Source of the DNA: Cronobacter universalis NCTC 9529
GTDB taxonomy: Bacteria > Pseudomonadota > Gammaproteobacteria > Enterobacterales > Enterobacteriaceae
NCBI RefSeq assembly: GCF_001277175.1
Contig: NZ_CP012257.1
Coordinates: 2,852,001 to 2,916,000, forward strand
Length of the DNA: 64,000 bases
Reading direction: 5' to 3'
In this document: positions 18,524 through 28,302 of the stretch, piece after piece
How the letters are laid out: every line of letters begins with the position of its first letter
How positions within the stretch are numbered: the first letter of the stretch is position 1
Program-made: the position numbers and the translations under genes
The notes under the pieces: model-generated
Told to the model about the DNA's origin: nothing
Databases searched by the model: none
The model's input: the letters and a program-made list of their open reading frames with translations, nothing else

Positions 18524-19381
18524 ATGAAGTTTACAGGCGCGCACGTCAGCGCATCGGGCGGGGTGGCGAACGCTCCGGCCCGCGCGGCGGAAATTGGCGC
18601 GACAGCCTTTGCGCTGTTTACCAAAAACCAGCGCCAGTGGCGCGCGGCGGCGCTGACGCCTGCCGTCATCGACGAGTTCAAAGCCGCCTGCCGCCAGCAT
18701 GGCTACGGCCCCGGTCAGATCCTGCCGCACGACAGCTTTCTGATTAACTTAGGACACCCGGAGCCGGAAGCGCTGGAGAAATCCCGCGCGGCGTTTATCG
18801 ATGAGCTGGAGCGCTGCGCGCAGCTCGGCCTGACGCTGCTGAACTTTCACCCCGGCAGCCACCTTCAGCAGTTAAGCGAAGAGGCGTGTCTGTCGCGCAT
18901 CGCCGAGTCGGTGAATATCGCGCTTGATAAAACCGCAGGCGTCACGGCGGTGATTGAAAACACCGCAGGCCAGGGCAGCAATCTCGGTTTTCGCTTTGAG
19001 CATCTGGCGGCGATTATCGACCAGGTGGAAGATAAATCCCGCGTCGGCGTCTGCATTGATACCTGCCACGCCTTCGCAGCGGGTTACGATCTGCGTACCG
19101 AAGAAGATTGCGAGAAAACCTTCGCCGAGTTTGACCGCATCGTCGGCTTTCAGTACCTGCGCGGTATGCACCTGAACGACGCCAAAAGCGCCTTCGCAAG
19201 CCGGGTCGACCGGCACCACAGCTTAGGCGAAGGCAATATCGGCTTTACGCCGTTTCGCTGGATCATGCAGCAGCCGCATTTCGACAACATTCCGCTGATT
19301 CTGGAAACCATTAACCCGGATATCTGGAAGGAAGAGATCGCCTGGCTGAACGCCCAGCAGATCGGCGGCGCGCAGGCGTAA
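18524..19381 (+). CDS. nfo: Endonuclease IV
   Basis: AP endonuclease and 3'-phosphodiesterase that repairs abasic and oxidised DNA sites. The length is 285 residues, as in E. coli. All trinuclear zinc ligands are in place: H69 ([12 protein letters not shown]), H109 (NFHPGSH), E145 (IENTAGQG), D179 and H182 ([14 protein letters not shown]), H216 (MHLNDAK), D229 and H231 ([10 protein letters not shown]) and E261 (LILET). A TATGAT -10-like box lies at 18479-18484 and AGGAGAAAACG precedes the ATG. SoxRS control, known in E. coli, could not be confirmed by eye. Its stop abuts the stop of the convergent isomerase-like gene. Confidence 0.97.
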   Translation: MKFTGAHVSASGGVANAPARAAEIGATAFALFTKNQRQWRAAALTPAVIDEFKAACRQHGYGPGQILPHDSFLINLGHPEPEALEKSRAAFIDELERCAQLGLTLLNFHPGSHLQQLSEEACLSRIAESVNIALDKTAGVTAVIENTAGQGSNLGFRFEHLAAIIDQVEDKSRVGVCIDTCHAFAAGYDLRTEEDCEKTFAEFDRIVGFQYLRGMHLNDAKSAFASRVDRHHSLGEGNIGFTPFRWIMQQPHFDNIPLILETINPDIWKEEIAWLNAQQIGGAQA

Positions 19382-20212
19382 TTACGCCTCCTCCTCACGG
19401 CGCGGCGCGTCAGACTGCGCCGCAAGCCAGTTCAGCGAAGCCAACCCGGCGCGGGCGCTCTCTTCGGCGCCCGCCTGCTGCCAGGCATCGCTGAACACCT
19501 CCAGCGACCACGGTCCCTGATATCCGCTTTTCATTAATGCGCGCGCGAAATCCACCACGGGCAGGCTGCCTTCGCCCGGATAAGCGCGAAAATGGCGGCT
19601 CCAGGCCTCCAGCGGTAGATCCTTATGCGGCGCATCGGCGAACTGCGTAAAGAAGATTTTCTCCGGCGGGATGGTGTCAGGCGCCAGCGTATCCCCGCGC
19701 GCCAGCACATGAAAGCTGTCCAGCACCAGCCCGAGCGCCGGATGATCCACGGTTTTCACCCGCTCCCAGGCCTGCGTATAGCGGTTCACATGGCGGCCCC
19801 AGGCGAGCGCTTCATACCCCACCCGGGCGTCAAACCCGGCCGCGATCTCCGCGAGGCGCGCTAAATCCTCCGTCTGCCGCGCCGGATCGGCGCTGCTGTT
19901 CGCCTCCAGATTGCTGCAGGCCAGCAGACAGCGACAGCCTATCTCACGCATCGTCTCAAACGTGCGATACGCGCGCTCGCGCGTTTGCGGCCACTGCGCC
20001 GGCGGTACGCCGTCGGCATTACGCAGCGGCTGATAAAGGAAAATGGTTAAGCCCAGCTCCCGGCACAGCGCGGCCAGCCGCGCCGGGCTTTCGCCCCATT
20101 CCATGAAATCGGGTTCAAATATTTCGACGCCGTCGAAACCGGCCTGCGCGATGGCGCGCAGCTTTTCCGGCAGGGTTCCGGCGACACACAGCGTGGCGAT
20201 TGAGCGCAGCAC
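19382..20212 (-). CDS. Xylose-isomerase-like TIM-barrel protein (sugar isomerase / dehydroshikimate dehydratase type)
   Basis: A cytoplasmic TIM-barrel protein of the AP-endonuclease-2 superfamily. The opening LRSIATLCVAGTLPEKLRAIAQAGFDGVEIFEPD closely resembles the N-terminal domain of QuiC-type 3-dehydroshikimate dehydratases. Putative metal ligands lie in VEIFE, GYEALAW, LVLDSFHVLARG and SLEVF, the usual Glu/Asp/His pattern. I set the start at GTG 20210-20212 (276 aa) because an excellent AAAGGAGG site lies 5 bp upstream. The longer ATG frame to 20272 lacks one and adds 20 residues with no family match. The exact reaction is uncertain: a sugar epimerase/isomerase or dehydroshikimate dehydratase are both possible. 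It replaces the E. coli nupX-psuKG region. Confidence 0.8.
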   Translation of the reverse strand: MLRSIATLCVAGTLPEKLRAIAQAGFDGVEIFEPDFMEWGESPARLAALCRELGLTIFLYQPLRNADGVPPAQWPQTRERAYRTFETMREIGCRCLLACSNLEANSSADPARQTEDLARLAEIAAGFDARVGYEALAWGRHVNRYTQAWERVKTVDHPALGLVLDSFHVLARGDTLAPDTIPPEKIFFTQFADAPHKDLPLEAWSRHFRAYPGEGSLPVVDFARALMKSGYQGPWSLEVFSDAWQQAGAEESARAGLASLNWLAAQSDAPRREEEA

Positions 20213-20304
20213 AGCGTCCTCCTTTAAGCGATACAAAGACTTAAGTGTTGACGCAAACGGCGCAGAGGGCAAAAAAGGGGTGTAACGGAGAGTGACAGAA
20301 GGGA

Positions 20305-20334
20305 TAAAAAAACTCCCTGCCGGAGCAGGGAGTT
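20305..20334 (-). terminator. Terminator of the fruBKA operon
   Basis: Perfect 10-bp stem AACTCCCTGC/GCAGGGAGTT with a CGGA loop (20311-20334), followed on the minus strand by a T run, immediately beyond the fruA stop. Confidence 0.9.
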
Positions 20335-20341
20335 ATCAGCA

Positions 20342-22039
20342 TCAGGCCGCTTTCGCCGCCAGTTCGCTTTCAGGACGCTTCAGGAAGGCGTAAACCAGAC
20401 CCGCCAGCAGCGAACCTGCCACGATGGCGAGCAGGTAGCCCAGCACCGGGCTGATAGCGCCTGGGATGAGCAGGACGAACAGACCGCCGTGCGGCGCCAT
20501 CAGTTTCGCGCCAATCGCCATGGAGATAGCGCCGGTCAGCGCGCCGCCCGCGATACAGCACGGGATCACACGCATCGGGTCACGCGCCGCGAACGGGATA
20601 GCGCCTTCGGAGATAAAGCACAGGCCCAGCACCAGCGCCGCTTTGCCCCCTTCCTGCTGGCCTTTGTCGAATTTACGACGCGCCACCAGGGTGGCGATCC
20701 CCATCGCCAGCGGCGGAACCATACCGGCCGCCATAATCGCCGCCATCGGCGCGTACACCTGAGAACTCAGCAGCCCCACGCCAAAGGCATACGCCGCCTT
20801 GTTCACCGGGCCGCCCATATCGGTACACATCATCGCGCCGAGGATAGCGCCCAGCAGGACGGCGTTCGCCGTACCCATGCTCTGCAGCCACGCGGTCAGG
20901 CCCGCCAGGATTTTGGCCACCGGCGTACCGATCACGTAAATCATCGCCAGACCGACAATCAGGCTGGAGAACAGCGGAATGATAAGGATGGGCTTCAGCG
21001 CTTCCATGCTCTGCGGCAGCTTCACTTTACCGCTGATGGCTTTCGCCACGTAACCCGCCAGGAAACCGGCGATGATGCCGCCGATAAAGCCGGAACCGGT
21101 GCTGACCGCCAGCATACCGCCGATGAGGCCCGGCGTGAGGCCCGGACGGTCGGCGATGGAGAACGCGATATAACCGGCCAGTACCGGCACCATCAGGGCG
21201 AACGCAGAGCCGCCGCCGATTTTCATCAGCGCCGCCGCCAGCGTTCCTTCCTGTTTAAAGGCTTCGATACCGAACACAAACGAGAGCGCGATGAGCAGAC
21301 CGCCCGCCACCACCATCGGCAGCATATAGGAGACGCCCGTCAGCAGATGACGGTACGGACCCGCGCCGCCCTGCTCTTTTTTATCGGTCGCCGCGGCCCC
21401 TGCGCCTGCGGGCTGATACGGTTTCGCTTCCGCCACCGCTTTGTCGAACTCCTGCGCGGTTTTCTTCAGCGCGAGGCCGGTCGAGGTGCGATACATCGGT
21501 TTACCGGCGAATTTCGCCAGATCCACTTCGATATCCGCCGCCACGATGACCAGATCCGCCTGCGCCACTTCTTCCGGCGTAATCGCGTTACCCGCGCCAA
21601 CAGAGCCGCGCGTTTCCACTTTCACCCACCAGCCGCGTTTTTTGGCTTCGGTTTCAATCGCTTCCGCCGCCATAAAGGTGTGCGCCACGCCGGTCGGGCA
21701 GGCCGTGACCGCCACGATGCGTTTCGGACCGCTGGCGTTTGCGCTTGCCGCAGGCGCGGCGGCGGCAGGCGCGCTGTAGGCCGCCGCGTGGGATTTCGCT
21801 TCGCTTAAAAACAGCTCCGGGTGCGCCACGGCGCGATTAATGTCGCCGAGGTAAACCTTTTTGCCGTTCAGGGATGCGTCCGCCGGTACGGCACTGCCGA
21901 TAACAATCGCCAGCTCCGCATCGTTCGGGTTATCGGTTAATTCCAGCTGTGCTTTTTGCGCGGCGGCGCCAAGCAGCGTTTTCGCCATATAAGCGCGGGC
22001 CTGTCCACACCCGGGCTCGATAATCAGCAGCGTTTTCAT
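20342..22039 (-). CDS. fruA: Fructose PTS enzyme IIB'BC, FruA
   Basis: Membrane component that imports D-fructose and phosphorylates it to fructose 1-phosphate. The 565 residues comprise a degenerate EIIB' domain (1-85), an Ala/Pro-rich linker (about 86-104), EIIB with phosphorylated cysteine C114 in VAVTACPTGVAHTFMAAE, a second linker, and EIIC with about nine helices (from about 235; RHLLTGVSYMLPMVVAGGLLIAL). It is the last gene of fruBKA and is followed by a strong terminator. Confidence 0.97.
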   Translation of the reverse strand: MKTLLIIEPGCGQARAYMAKTLLGAAAQKAQLELTDNPNDAELAIVIGSAVPADASLNGKKVYLGDINRAVAHPELFLSEAKSHAAAYSAPAAAAPAASANASGPKRIVAVTACPTGVAHTFMAAEAIETEAKKRGWWVKVETRGSVGAGNAITPEEVAQADLVIVAADIEVDLAKFAGKPMYRTSTGLALKKTAQEFDKAVAEAKPYQPAGAGAAATDKKEQGGAGPYRHLLTGVSYMLPMVVAGGLLIALSFVFGIEAFKQEGTLAAALMKIGGGSAFALMVPVLAGYIAFSIADRPGLTPGLIGGMLAVSTGSGFIGGIIAGFLAGYVAKAISGKVKLPQSMEALKPILIIPLFSSLIVGLAMIYVIGTPVAKILAGLTAWLQSMGTANAVLLGAILGAMMCTDMGGPVNKAAYAFGVGLLSSQVYAPMAAIMAAGMVPPLAMGIATLVARRKFDKGQQEGGKAALVLGLCFISEGAIPFAARDPMRVIPCCIAGGALTGAISMAIGAKLMAPHGGLFVLLIPGAISPVLGYLLAIVAGSLLAGLVYAFLKRPESELAAKAA

Positions 22040-22055
22040 TATGCCTCTCCTGCTG

Positions 22056-22994
22056 TTAGTGGAAGGGTTTTAAGTCGACACGCGCCATCATTGCGGCCAA
22101 CTGTGTCCTGTCGGTGATGCCGACGTTGCTCTGGCTGACCGCCAGCGCCGCCACCGCCGTTGCAAGACGTAGGGTATGTTCACTGGATTCACGCATCAGC
22201 AGCCCGTAAATCAGGCCGCCAACCATAGAATCCCCTGCCCCGACCGTACTGACGACGTCGCAGGACGGCGGTTTGGCGATCCATTCACCCGACGCGTTCA
22301 CCCACAGCGCCCCTTCCGCGCCCAGGGAGATCACCACATGGGCGATACCCTGTTCGCGAAGCGCGTGAGCCGCCTCGATAACATCTTTCAGTTCCGGCAG
22401 TTTGCGGCCGGCCCAGATCTCCAGCTCGCGGCGGTTCGGTTTCACCAGCCACGGCGCGGCTTTCAGCCCCGCCACCAGCGCCTCGCGGCTGCTGTCGAAG
22501 ATAATGCACGGACACTGGCTGCGCAGGCGGGTCATCCAGTCGGTGAACGCTTCCGGAGAAACGCCCGACGGCAGGCTGCCGCTGACGCAGACCATATCGA
22601 ACTGGCCAAGCCAGGTTAAGGAGTCATTAACGAAACGCTCCCAGTCGGCAGGCGTCACTTCAAAACCGGAGAAGTTAAGGTCGGTCACTTCACCGTCTTT
22701 TTCCGTCAGTTTGACGTTAATGCGGGTACGGCCCTGCACCACCTGGAAGCGATTGGCGATGCCGAGTTCGCTAAACAGCTGCTGAAAGCCGTCCTGGTTG
22801 TCTTTACCGAGAAAACCGCCCACGGTGACGTCGATACCTAAATCTTTGAGCACTTTGGCGACGTTAATGCCTTTACCCGCAGCGTGCAGGCCGGTGGTCC
22901 GCACGAGGTTAACTTCGCCGCGCTCAATCTCTGCGCAGTAACCTACCAGGTCATATGCCGGGTTGAGAGTAATAGTGGCGACACGTCTGCTCAT
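22056..22994 (-). CDS. fruK: 1-Phosphofructokinase
   Basis: Phosphorylates fructose 1-phosphate to fructose 1,6-bisphosphate, passing PTS-imported fructose to glycolysis. The 312 residues form a PfkB/ribokinase fold. The first PfkB signature is [22 protein letters not shown] (about 35-56), and the C-terminal anion hole and catalytic Asp are in [16 protein letters not shown] (about 246-261). Its ATG overlaps the fruB stop (ATGA, 22991-22994), which couples translation. Its substrate, fructose 1-phosphate, is the inducer of Cra, whose sites lie upstream of fruB. Confidence 0.97.
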   Translation of the reverse strand: MSRRVATITLNPAYDLVGYCAEIERGEVNLVRTTGLHAAGKGINVAKVLKDLGIDVTVGGFLGKDNQDGFQQLFSELGIANRFQVVQGRTRINVKLTEKDGEVTDLNFSGFEVTPADWERFVNDSLTWLGQFDMVCVSGSLPSGVSPEAFTDWMTRLRSQCPCIIFDSSREALVAGLKAAPWLVKPNRRELEIWAGRKLPELKDVIEAAHALREQGIAHVVISLGAEGALWVNASGEWIAKPPSCDVVSTVGAGDSMVGGLIYGLLMRESSEHTLRLATAVAALAVSQSNVGITDRTQLAAMMARVDLKPFH

Positions 22995-24124
22995 GCTGCG
23001 CCCTCCCCAAGACCCGCGCTGATGGCTTCGCCGATGGCGTCCAGCGCCGCCTGCGCATCGTCGCCCTGCGCGGTAAAGCGCAGGCGATGGCCTTTCTTAA
23101 CGCCCAGCGCCACGACTTTCATCAGGCTGCGGCCGTTCGCCGGTTTACCGGTGCCGTCGAGGTTGGTGACGGTGACATCGCTGCTGAACTGTTTGATGGT
23201 GTTCACCAGCACGGTGCCCGGACGCGCGTGCAGACCGTGCTCGTTACGCACGGTGAATTCCGCGCTCAGCACATCTTCGCCCGGCGCGTCGTCGCTGGTC
23301 AGCAGCGTCAGCAGCGTGGCGGCGTCGGCGTTCAGCAGGCGGTCAGCTTTGTTCGCGATCAGCAGTTCGCTGACGCGGCCCAGCACCTGTAGCGGCTGAT
23401 CGTCAGCGACTGCGACGGTCAGCAGCAGGCCGACGTTCTCGCCATCGTGCGTGAACGACTGCGCCGGACGGCTTACCGCGACCGCGCTTGCCAGGTTGCC
23501 CTGCGCGCTGTCAGCAAGCCAGACGCCCTGGCCGAGGTTCAGCGGTTTAGCGTTAATGACGTGGCTCACGAACTCCGCATCCACCGCGCCCGCTTCGCTG
23601 AGACAACCGGCGTTCAGCGCCTGCAAGGTCACGAGGCTCGTGGCCGCAACGTCTAGCGTGAGGGTGTCGTTATCCAGTTTCATGCCCGCGCTTTGCTTCT
23701 CGCCCATCAGCAGAGCGCGCAGCTCTTCGGCGGTGGTCGCGGTTTTCAGCTGTTCAGCAATCGCGTCGTCGCTCAGCACATGGGTGAGCTGACGCAGCAG
23801 GCCTAAGTGTTCATCGGAGCTGGCGGCGATACCAATGGCGACATAGGCGACCTGATCGTCGCCCCAGGCGACGCCCTGCGGGAACTGAAACACCTGCACG
23901 CCAGTCTTCAGCACCTGGTCGCGCGTGTCAGTAGTGCCGTGGGGAATAGCGATGCCGTTGCCTAAAAAGGTGGAGGTTTGCTTTTCGCGGGCCAGCATGC
24001 CGTCAACATAACCGGCGCTGACGTTGCCCGCTTTCACCAGCGCGTCAGCTACCTGACGAATCGCTGCTTCTTTATCACCGGCGTGGGCGCCGGGATGGAT
24101 ATCCTGAACAGATAACTGGAACAT
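22991..24124 (-). CDS. fruB: Fructose PTS diphosphoryl transfer protein FruB (EIIA-FPr)
   Basis: Cytoplasmic phosphocarrier that relays phosphate from enzyme I to FruA. The 377 residues contain an EIIA-Fru domain (1-145; phosphorylated H62 in [13 protein letters not shown]), a central M domain (about 155-280) and a C-terminal HPr-like FPr domain (about 285-375; active histidine in [15 protein letters not shown]). The order is the same as in E. coli DTP. It is the first gene of the operon, and ATG 24122-24124 is preceded by GAGGAGACC. Two Cra operators precede it. Confidence 0.97.
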   Translation of the reverse strand: MFQLSVQDIHPGAHAGDKEAAIRQVADALVKAGNVSAGYVDGMLAREKQTSTFLGNGIAIPHGTTDTRDQVLKTGVQVFQFPQGVAWGDDQVAYVAIGIAASSDEHLGLLRQLTHVLSDDAIAEQLKTATTAEELRALLMGEKQSAGMKLDNDTLTLDVAATSLVTLQALNAGCLSEAGAVDAEFVSHVINAKPLNLGQGVWLADSAQGNLASAVAVSRPAQSFTHDGENVGLLLTVAVADDQPLQVLGRVSELLIANKADRLLNADAATLLTLLTSDDAPGEDVLSAEFTVRNEHGLHARPGTVLVNTIKQFSSDVTVTNLDGTGKPANGRSLMKVVALGVKKGHRLRFTAQGDDAQAALDAIGEAISAGLGEGAA

Positions 24125-24145
24125 GGTCTCCTCGCTTGCCGAACC

Positions 24146-24159
24146 CGAATCGTTTCAGC
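24146..24159 (-). promoter_or_regulatory. Cra (FruR) operator, fruB-proximal
   Basis: Minus-strand GCTGAAACGATTCG matches the Cra consensus TGAAWCSNTHHW and lies about 20 bp upstream of the fruB start. Cra bound here would repress until fructose 1-phosphate releases it. Confidence 0.75.
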
Positions 24160-24210
24160 CGTTGTGAGAAAAAGAGCGCTGTCCCGCCAAATGAGCAAAA
24201 ACGAGACAAC

Positions 24211-24226
24211 GCTGAAACGTTTCAAG
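24211..24226 (-). promoter_or_regulatory. Cra (FruR) operator, distal
   Basis: GCTGAAACGTTTCAAG contains the perfectly symmetrical TGAAACGTTTCA, the strongest form of a Cra site. It lies 55 bp from the proximal site; E. coli fruB also has two Cra operators. Confidence 0.85.
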
Positions 24227-24449
24227 AAAGTCTGCATTTTCCGAGCGCTGCGCGCAAGAAAAGCCGTTATTGACGTGTTGAATATTAGAGATCCCGCACA
24301 TTTCACCCCTTAGTCAAACGCAACGGGTACCAGGCTCAGCGGTTTTAATGGGGTGTTCAGCTCGCTTCAGCAAAGCGGCAGGGTCATTCTGAAATGCTAT
24401 TTTGATTTTTTGTGGCGTCGCGGTGCCGGTTCACTGTTCAAATAATGAC

Positions 24450-24478
24450 AAGGGGCGTAAACTCCGCCCCTTCTTTAT
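24450..24478 (+). terminator. Terminator-like hairpin in the setB leader
   Basis: Stem AAGGGGCG/CGCCCCTT with a TAAACTC loop (24450-24472), followed by CTTTAT, only 22 bp upstream of the setB ATG. It could end a short upstream RNA or attenuate setB. The T tract is short, so termination would be partial. Confidence 0.5.
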
Positions 24479-24494
24479 CGACACTGCTCAGCTT

Positions 24495-25676
24495 ATGCAA
24501 AACGACTCCCTCGCGGCACCGCGCCGACCGCTCGATTTCACGTCAGCCTCGTTTCTGATCGTTGCTTTTCTCACCGGTATCGCGGGCGCGCTGCAAACCC
24601 CGACGCTAAGCCTGTTCCTGACGGAAGAGGTCCACGCTCGTCCGGCGATGGTCGGGTTCTTTTTTACCGGCAGCGCGATTATCGGCATTTTCGTCAGCCA
24701 GTTTCTGGCCGGGCGTTCAGATCGCAAAGGCGATCGCAAAGCTCTGATTTTCGCCTGCTGCCTGCTGGGCGCGCTGGCGTGCCTGTTGTTTGCCTGGAAT
24801 CGCAACTATTTCATTTTGCTGTTTGTCGGTGTGTTTCTGAGCAGTTTTGGCTCGACCGCCAACCCGCAGATGTTCGCGCTGGCGCGCGAGCATGCCGATC
24901 GCACCGGGCGCGAGGCGGTGATGTTCAGCTCGGTGCTACGCGCGCAGGTGTCGCTCGCCTGGGTGGTCGGGCCGCCGCTGGCGTACGCGCTGGCGATGGG
25001 GTTCGGCTTTCAGGCGATGTATATCAGCGCCGCAGCGGCGTTTGTGCTCTGCGCGCTGATGGTCTGGTGCTTTTTACCGTCGATGCGTAAAGAGCCGCTC
25101 GCCACCGCAGCGCCGCTGGAAGCCCCGCGCCGCAACCGCCGCGACGCGCTGCTGCTGTTTTCGGTATGCACGCTGATGTGGGGCACCAACAGCCTCTACA
25201 TTATTAATATGCCGCTGTATCTGATTAACGAACTGCGCCTGCCGGAAAAGCTGGCGGGCGTGATGATGGGCGCGGCGGCCGGGCTTGAGATCCCGGTGAT
25301 GCTGATTGCAGGCTTCTACGCCCGTAAATTCGGCAAACGCTTTCTGATGCGGGTGGCGGTGGCGGCAGGCGTGCTGTTTTATCTCGGGATGCTGACGCTG
25401 CACAGCCCGGCGCTGCTGCTGGCTTTACAACTGCTGAACGCCGTTTATATCGGTATTCTGGCCGGTATCGGCATGCTCTATTTTCAGGATCTGATGCCAG
25501 GCCAGGCGGGTGCTGCGACCACGCTGTACACCAACACCACGCGCGTGGGCTGGATCATCGCCGGATCGCTTGCGGGCGTGATTGCGGAAATCCTCAATTA
25601 CCACGCGGTGTTTTACGTGGCGCTGGCGATGACCGCAGGCGCGGTCTGGTGTTTGTGGCGCATTAAGGACGTTTAA
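24495..25676 (+). CDS. setB: Sugar efflux transporter SetB
   Basis: MFS proton-driven exporter of lactose, glucose and related sugars. The chosen ATG gives 393 residues, equal to E. coli SetB, with 12 membrane segments. Family blocks include [38 protein letters not shown] (about 20-57), [15 protein letters not shown] (MFS loop 2-3, about 67-81) and [18 protein letters not shown] (about 114-131). A longer frame from 24402 is rejected because it would cross the leader hairpin and gives an unmatched tail. The ribosome-binding site is weak, and a hairpin ends 22 bp upstream. It faces fruBKA as in E. coli and overlaps the end of yeiW by 4 bp. Confidence 0.95.
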   Translation: MQNDSLAAPRRPLDFTSASFLIVAFLTGIAGALQTPTLSLFLTEEVHARPAMVGFFFTGSAIIGIFVSQFLAGRSDRKGDRKALIFACCLLGALACLLFAWNRNYFILLFVGVFLSSFGSTANPQMFALAREHADRTGREAVMFSSVLRAQVSLAWVVGPPLAYALAMGFGFQAMYISAAAAFVLCALMVWCFLPSMRKEPLATAAPLEAPRRNRRDALLLFSVCTLMWGTNSLYIINMPLYLINELRLPEKLAGVMMGAAAGLEIPVMLIAGFYARKFGKRFLMRVAVAAGVLFYLGMLTLHSPALLLALQLLNAVYIGILAGIGMLYFQDLMPGQAGAATTLYTNTTRVGWIIAGSLAGVIAEILNYHAVFYVALAMTAGAVWCLWRIKDV

Positions 25677-25927
25677 GGCGCGGTCAGCGCCTCCAGTTCA
25701 ATAAGAAAGGTCATCGCGTCGTGGCGGCTTTTGCCGCACATCTCTTTCGAAGGCTGCAGGCCGCCGCAGACTTTCGGGCGCAGCGGCGAGCCGAACAGCT
25801 TACAGCGCAGGCGTTCGTCAAGCTGGACGCAGGGCGTATTGGCCGGTTTGCCGTCGGGCATGCCCGGGATCGGGCTTGAGATCGACGGTGCGGTGCAGCA
25901 GGCGCCGCAGTCGGGGCGACATTCCAT
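25673..25927 (-). CDS. yeiW: YeiW, cysteine-rich UPF0153 protein
   Basis: An 84-residue YkgJ/UPF0153-family protein. The cysteine pattern CRPDCGACC near the N-terminus, then C33, C42, C54 and C64, suggests a bound metal or iron-sulfur cluster, as proposed for the family. The segment [40 protein letters not shown] is highly conserved with E. coli YeiW. Function is unknown. Convergent with setB, with the stop codons overlapping. Confidence 0.92.
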   Translation of the reverse strand: MECRPDCGACCTAPSISSPIPGMPDGKPANTPCVQLDERLRCKLFGSPLRPKVCGGLQPSKEMCGKSRHDAMTFLIELEALTAP

Positions 25928-25946
25928 ACATTCTCCGTGACGACGC

Positions 25947-26266
25947 TCAGGCGTCGGTCAGTTTTTTTTCAGGCAGCAGCCGGTAGTCTGCCGCCTCGCC
26001 CTTATTTTCCAGCCCGATGACCAGGTAACCGTTGCGGACAAGCAGCATCAGCATGGCGCGAAACTGATTACGCGTTTTCACGTAAAGCCGCTGGTAGCCA
26101 TTTTTCTGCGCCCAGCATTCCTGTGTTTCCAGCAGTCGCTGCGCCACGCCGTCGCGTCGGTACGCTGGCCGATAGTCTGCGCATCATGTAGCCCGGCGAA
26201 CTCCGGGATCAGACGATAAACGGCAACCGTTTCTTCAGGCAGGACGTGACGGATGGAAATCGGCAT
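25947..26266 (-). pseudogene. Broken GNAT acetyltransferase
   Basis: Two pieces of one N-acetyltransferase lie in different frames. The N-terminus (MPISIRHVLPEETVAVYRLIPEFAGLHDAQTIGQR, from 26266) runs in one frame. The C-terminal acetyl-CoA-binding part (RRDGVAQRLLETQECWAQKNGYQRLYVKTRNQFRAMLMLLVRNGYLVIGLE...) continues in another to TGA at 25947. The span is 320 nt, not a multiple of three, and the central strands of the fold (roughly 50-60 residues) are missing. An internal deletion near 26155-26170 best explains both. No complete product is possible without frameshifting. Confidence 0.75.
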
Positions 26267-26457
26267 GGCGGCTCCTCGCGTGAAAGCCGGGCATTGTAGC
26301 CTTTTGCCTCGCCAGGTACAGCCCTGCGGCTTAAAAAACCGCCGCGTGCCGCTTTTTCGGCATGCCTCGCAATGTGCGTAATTCCGCTTGCCTGGCGCGT
26401 GTCTCGCGAGTAACTTGTCGCGATATTTTGCATATTCCAGCTTAACAGGACACGTCG

Positions 26458-27030
26458 ATGCCAAGAGCGAATGAAATTAAAAAAGGTATGGTGCTGAATT
26501 ACAACGGCAAACTGCTGATTGTGAAAGATATCGATATTCAGTCGCCGAGCGCGCGCGGCGCGGCCACGCTGTACAAAATGCGTTTTTCCGATGTCCGCAC
26601 CGGGCAGAAAGTGGAAGAGCGTTTTAAAGGCGACGATATCCTGGACACCATTACGCTGACCCGTCGCTTTGTCGATTTCTCCTATGTCGACGGCAACGAG
26701 TATGTCTTTATGGATAAAGAAGACTATACGCCATATACCTTTACCAAAGATCAGATTGAAGAAGAGCTGCTGTTTATGCCGGAAGGCGGCATGCCGGATA
26801 TGCAGGTGCTGACCTGGGACGGCCAGCTGCTGGCGCTCGAACTGCCGCAGACGGTGGATCTGGAAATTGTGGAAACCGCGCCGGGCATCAAAGGCGCCTC
26901 CGCCAGTGCCCGCTCTAAACCGGCCACGCTCTCTTCCGGCGTTGTGATTCAGGTGCCGGAGTACCTGAGCGCCGGTGAGAAAATCCGCGTACATATCGCA
27001 GAACGCCGCTATATGGGCCGCGCCGAGTAG
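26458..27030 (+). CDS. yeiP: Elongation factor P-like protein YeiP (EfpL)
   Basis: Paralogue of EF-P that relieves ribosome stalling, with specificity distinct from EF-P. The 190 residues comprise a KOW-like N-domain and two OB-type domains ([22 protein letters not shown], about 74-95; [26 protein letters not shown], about 132-157). The tip residue that is lysine in EF-P is R33 here (QSPSARGAA), as in E. coli EfpL, so it does not need the lysyl modification. The length equals E. coli. A strong terminator follows, shared with the convergent uxuA. Confidence 0.97.
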   Translation: MPRANEIKKGMVLNYNGKLLIVKDIDIQSPSARGAATLYKMRFSDVRTGQKVEERFKGDDILDTITLTRRFVDFSYVDGNEYVFMDKEDYTPYTFTKDQIEEELLFMPEGGMPDMQVLTWDGQLLALELPQTVDLEIVETAPGIKGASASARSKPATLSSGVVIQVPEYLSAGEKIRVHIAERRYMGRAE

Positions 27031-27048
27031 TTAGCATCCTGTAAAAAT

Positions 27049-27076
27049 AAAAAGCCCCGCCAGTGCGGGGCTTTTT
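27049..27076. terminator. Bidirectional terminator between yeiP and uxuA
   Basis: Stem AAAAAGCCCCGC/GCGGGGCTTTTT with a CAGT loop, symmetrical with A and T tracts on both flanks. It sits between two convergent genes and can serve both. Confidence 0.92.
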
Positions 27077-27093
27077 ATGGCGGTGCTGACGGC

Positions 27094-28284
27094 TTACAGC
27101 AAATCCGGGAACAGCACTTTTTTCAGCGCCAGCTCCACGCCGCGCACTTCCGCCAGCCCTTTCAGGCGGCCAATCGCCGAATAGCCGGGGTTGGTTTTCT
27201 TGCGCAGATCGTCAAGCATCTGGTGGCCATGATCCGGGCGGAACGGGATCGGGCGCAGATCGCCTGCTTTTTTACGGCGCTGCTCTTCGGTCAGGATCGC
27301 TTTCACCACCGCCACCATATCGACGTCGCCATACAGATGCGCCGCCTCGTGGAAGGTTTTCGGGTTCGCCTCTCGGCAGGTGGAGCGCAGATGCGTGAAG
27401 TGAATGCGATCGGCAAAGGTTTCGACCATCCGCACCAGGTCGTTATCCGCACGCACGCCGTATGAGCCGGTACACATGGTGAAACCGTTATAGATGCTGT
27501 CGACAGTCTCTTTCAGCCACTGCATATCTTCAATGGTGGAAACAATGCGCGGCAGGCCGAGGATCGGGCGCGGCGGATCGTCCGGGTGGACCGCCAGGCG
27601 CACGCCCGCTTCTTCCGCCACCGGGACAATCGCTTTCAGGAAATACGCCATGTTGTCGCGCAGCGCGGCTTTATCGATATGGTCGTACTCGCTCAGGCGC
27701 GCGCGGAACTGATCCAGCGTATAGCCCTCTTCCGCGCCCGGCAGACCGGCGATGATATTGCGCGTCAGCGTCTCAATTTGCGCCTCGCTCATCGCGCTGA
27801 AATAGTCCTGCGCCTGGCGCTGCTCATCGTCGGTGTAATCATGACGCGCGCCGTCGCGTTTTAAGATATGCAGTTCAAATGCCGCGAAGGCGATGTGATC
27901 GAAACGCAGCGCTTTTGAGCCGTCCGGCAGCGTGTATTCCAGATCGGTGCGCGTCCAGTCAAGAATGGGCATGAAGTTATAGCAGACGGTGTCGATGCCG
28001 CAGGCCGCCAGATTGCGGATGCTCTGCTGATAGCTTGCGATGTAGCGATCGTATTGCCCGGTATGGGTTTTAATATCTTCATGCACCGGAATACTTTCGA
28101 CCACCGACCAGGTCAGGCCTTTTTGCGCCAGCTCCGCCTGACGTTTTTTGATCTCCTCCACCGGCCAGACCTCGCCGTTAGGAATGTGATGCAGCGCGGT
28201 GACGATGCCGGTCGCCCCGGCCTGTCTGATGTCATCCAGCGATACCGGATCGTTCGGCCCATACCAACGCCAGGTTTGTTCCAT
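27094..28284 (-). CDS. uxuA: Mannonate dehydratase
   Basis: Dehydrates D-mannonate to 2-keto-3-deoxygluconate in hexuronate catabolism. The 396 residues are the size of E. coli UxuA and form a xylose-isomerase-like TIM barrel. Conserved blocks include [40 protein letters not shown] (1-40), [16 protein letters not shown] (about 102-117), [21 protein letters not shown] (about 228-248; metal and substrate ligands) and [11 protein letters not shown] (about 293-303). A strong AAGGAGAGG site precedes the ATG. In E. coli uxuA lies in uxuAB far away. Here it faces yeiQ across 206 bp with a UxuR/ExuR-like operator, which points to joint use. Confidence 0.96.
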   Translation of the reverse strand: MEQTWRWYGPNDPVSLDDIRQAGATGIVTALHHIPNGEVWPVEEIKKRQAELAQKGLTWSVVESIPVHEDIKTHTGQYDRYIASYQQSIRNLAACGIDTVCYNFMPILDWTRTDLEYTLPDGSKALRFDHIAFAAFELHILKRDGARHDYTDDEQRQAQDYFSAMSEAQIETLTRNIIAGLPGAEEGYTLDQFRARLSEYDHIDKAALRDNMAYFLKAIVPVAEEAGVRLAVHPDDPPRPILGLPRIVSTIEDMQWLKETVDSIYNGFTMCTGSYGVRADNDLVRMVETFADRIHFTHLRSTCREANPKTFHEAAHLYGDVDMVAVVKAILTEEQRRKKAGDLRPIPFRPDHGHQMLDDLRKKTNPGYSAIGRLKGLAEVRGVELALKKVLFPDLL

Positions 28285-28302
28285 CGCCCTCTCCTTAAAA
28301 AG

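Larger units (their letters stand above)
24125..24494. other. Divergent intergenic region between fruB and setB
   Basis: 370 bp without a credible gene. The left half holds the two Cra operators listed separately. The right half holds A+T-rich promoter-like sequence (around 24400-24420) and the setB leader hairpin at 24450-24472. I could not define a convincing -35/-10 pair for either gene by eye. Confidence 0.6.

Noticed and set aside
20489..21808. 439-codon open frame on the plus strand
   Set aside because: It lies wholly antisense to fruA; its Arg/His-rich composition is that of an antisense reading of a GC-rich gene, with no ribosome-binding site or family motif.
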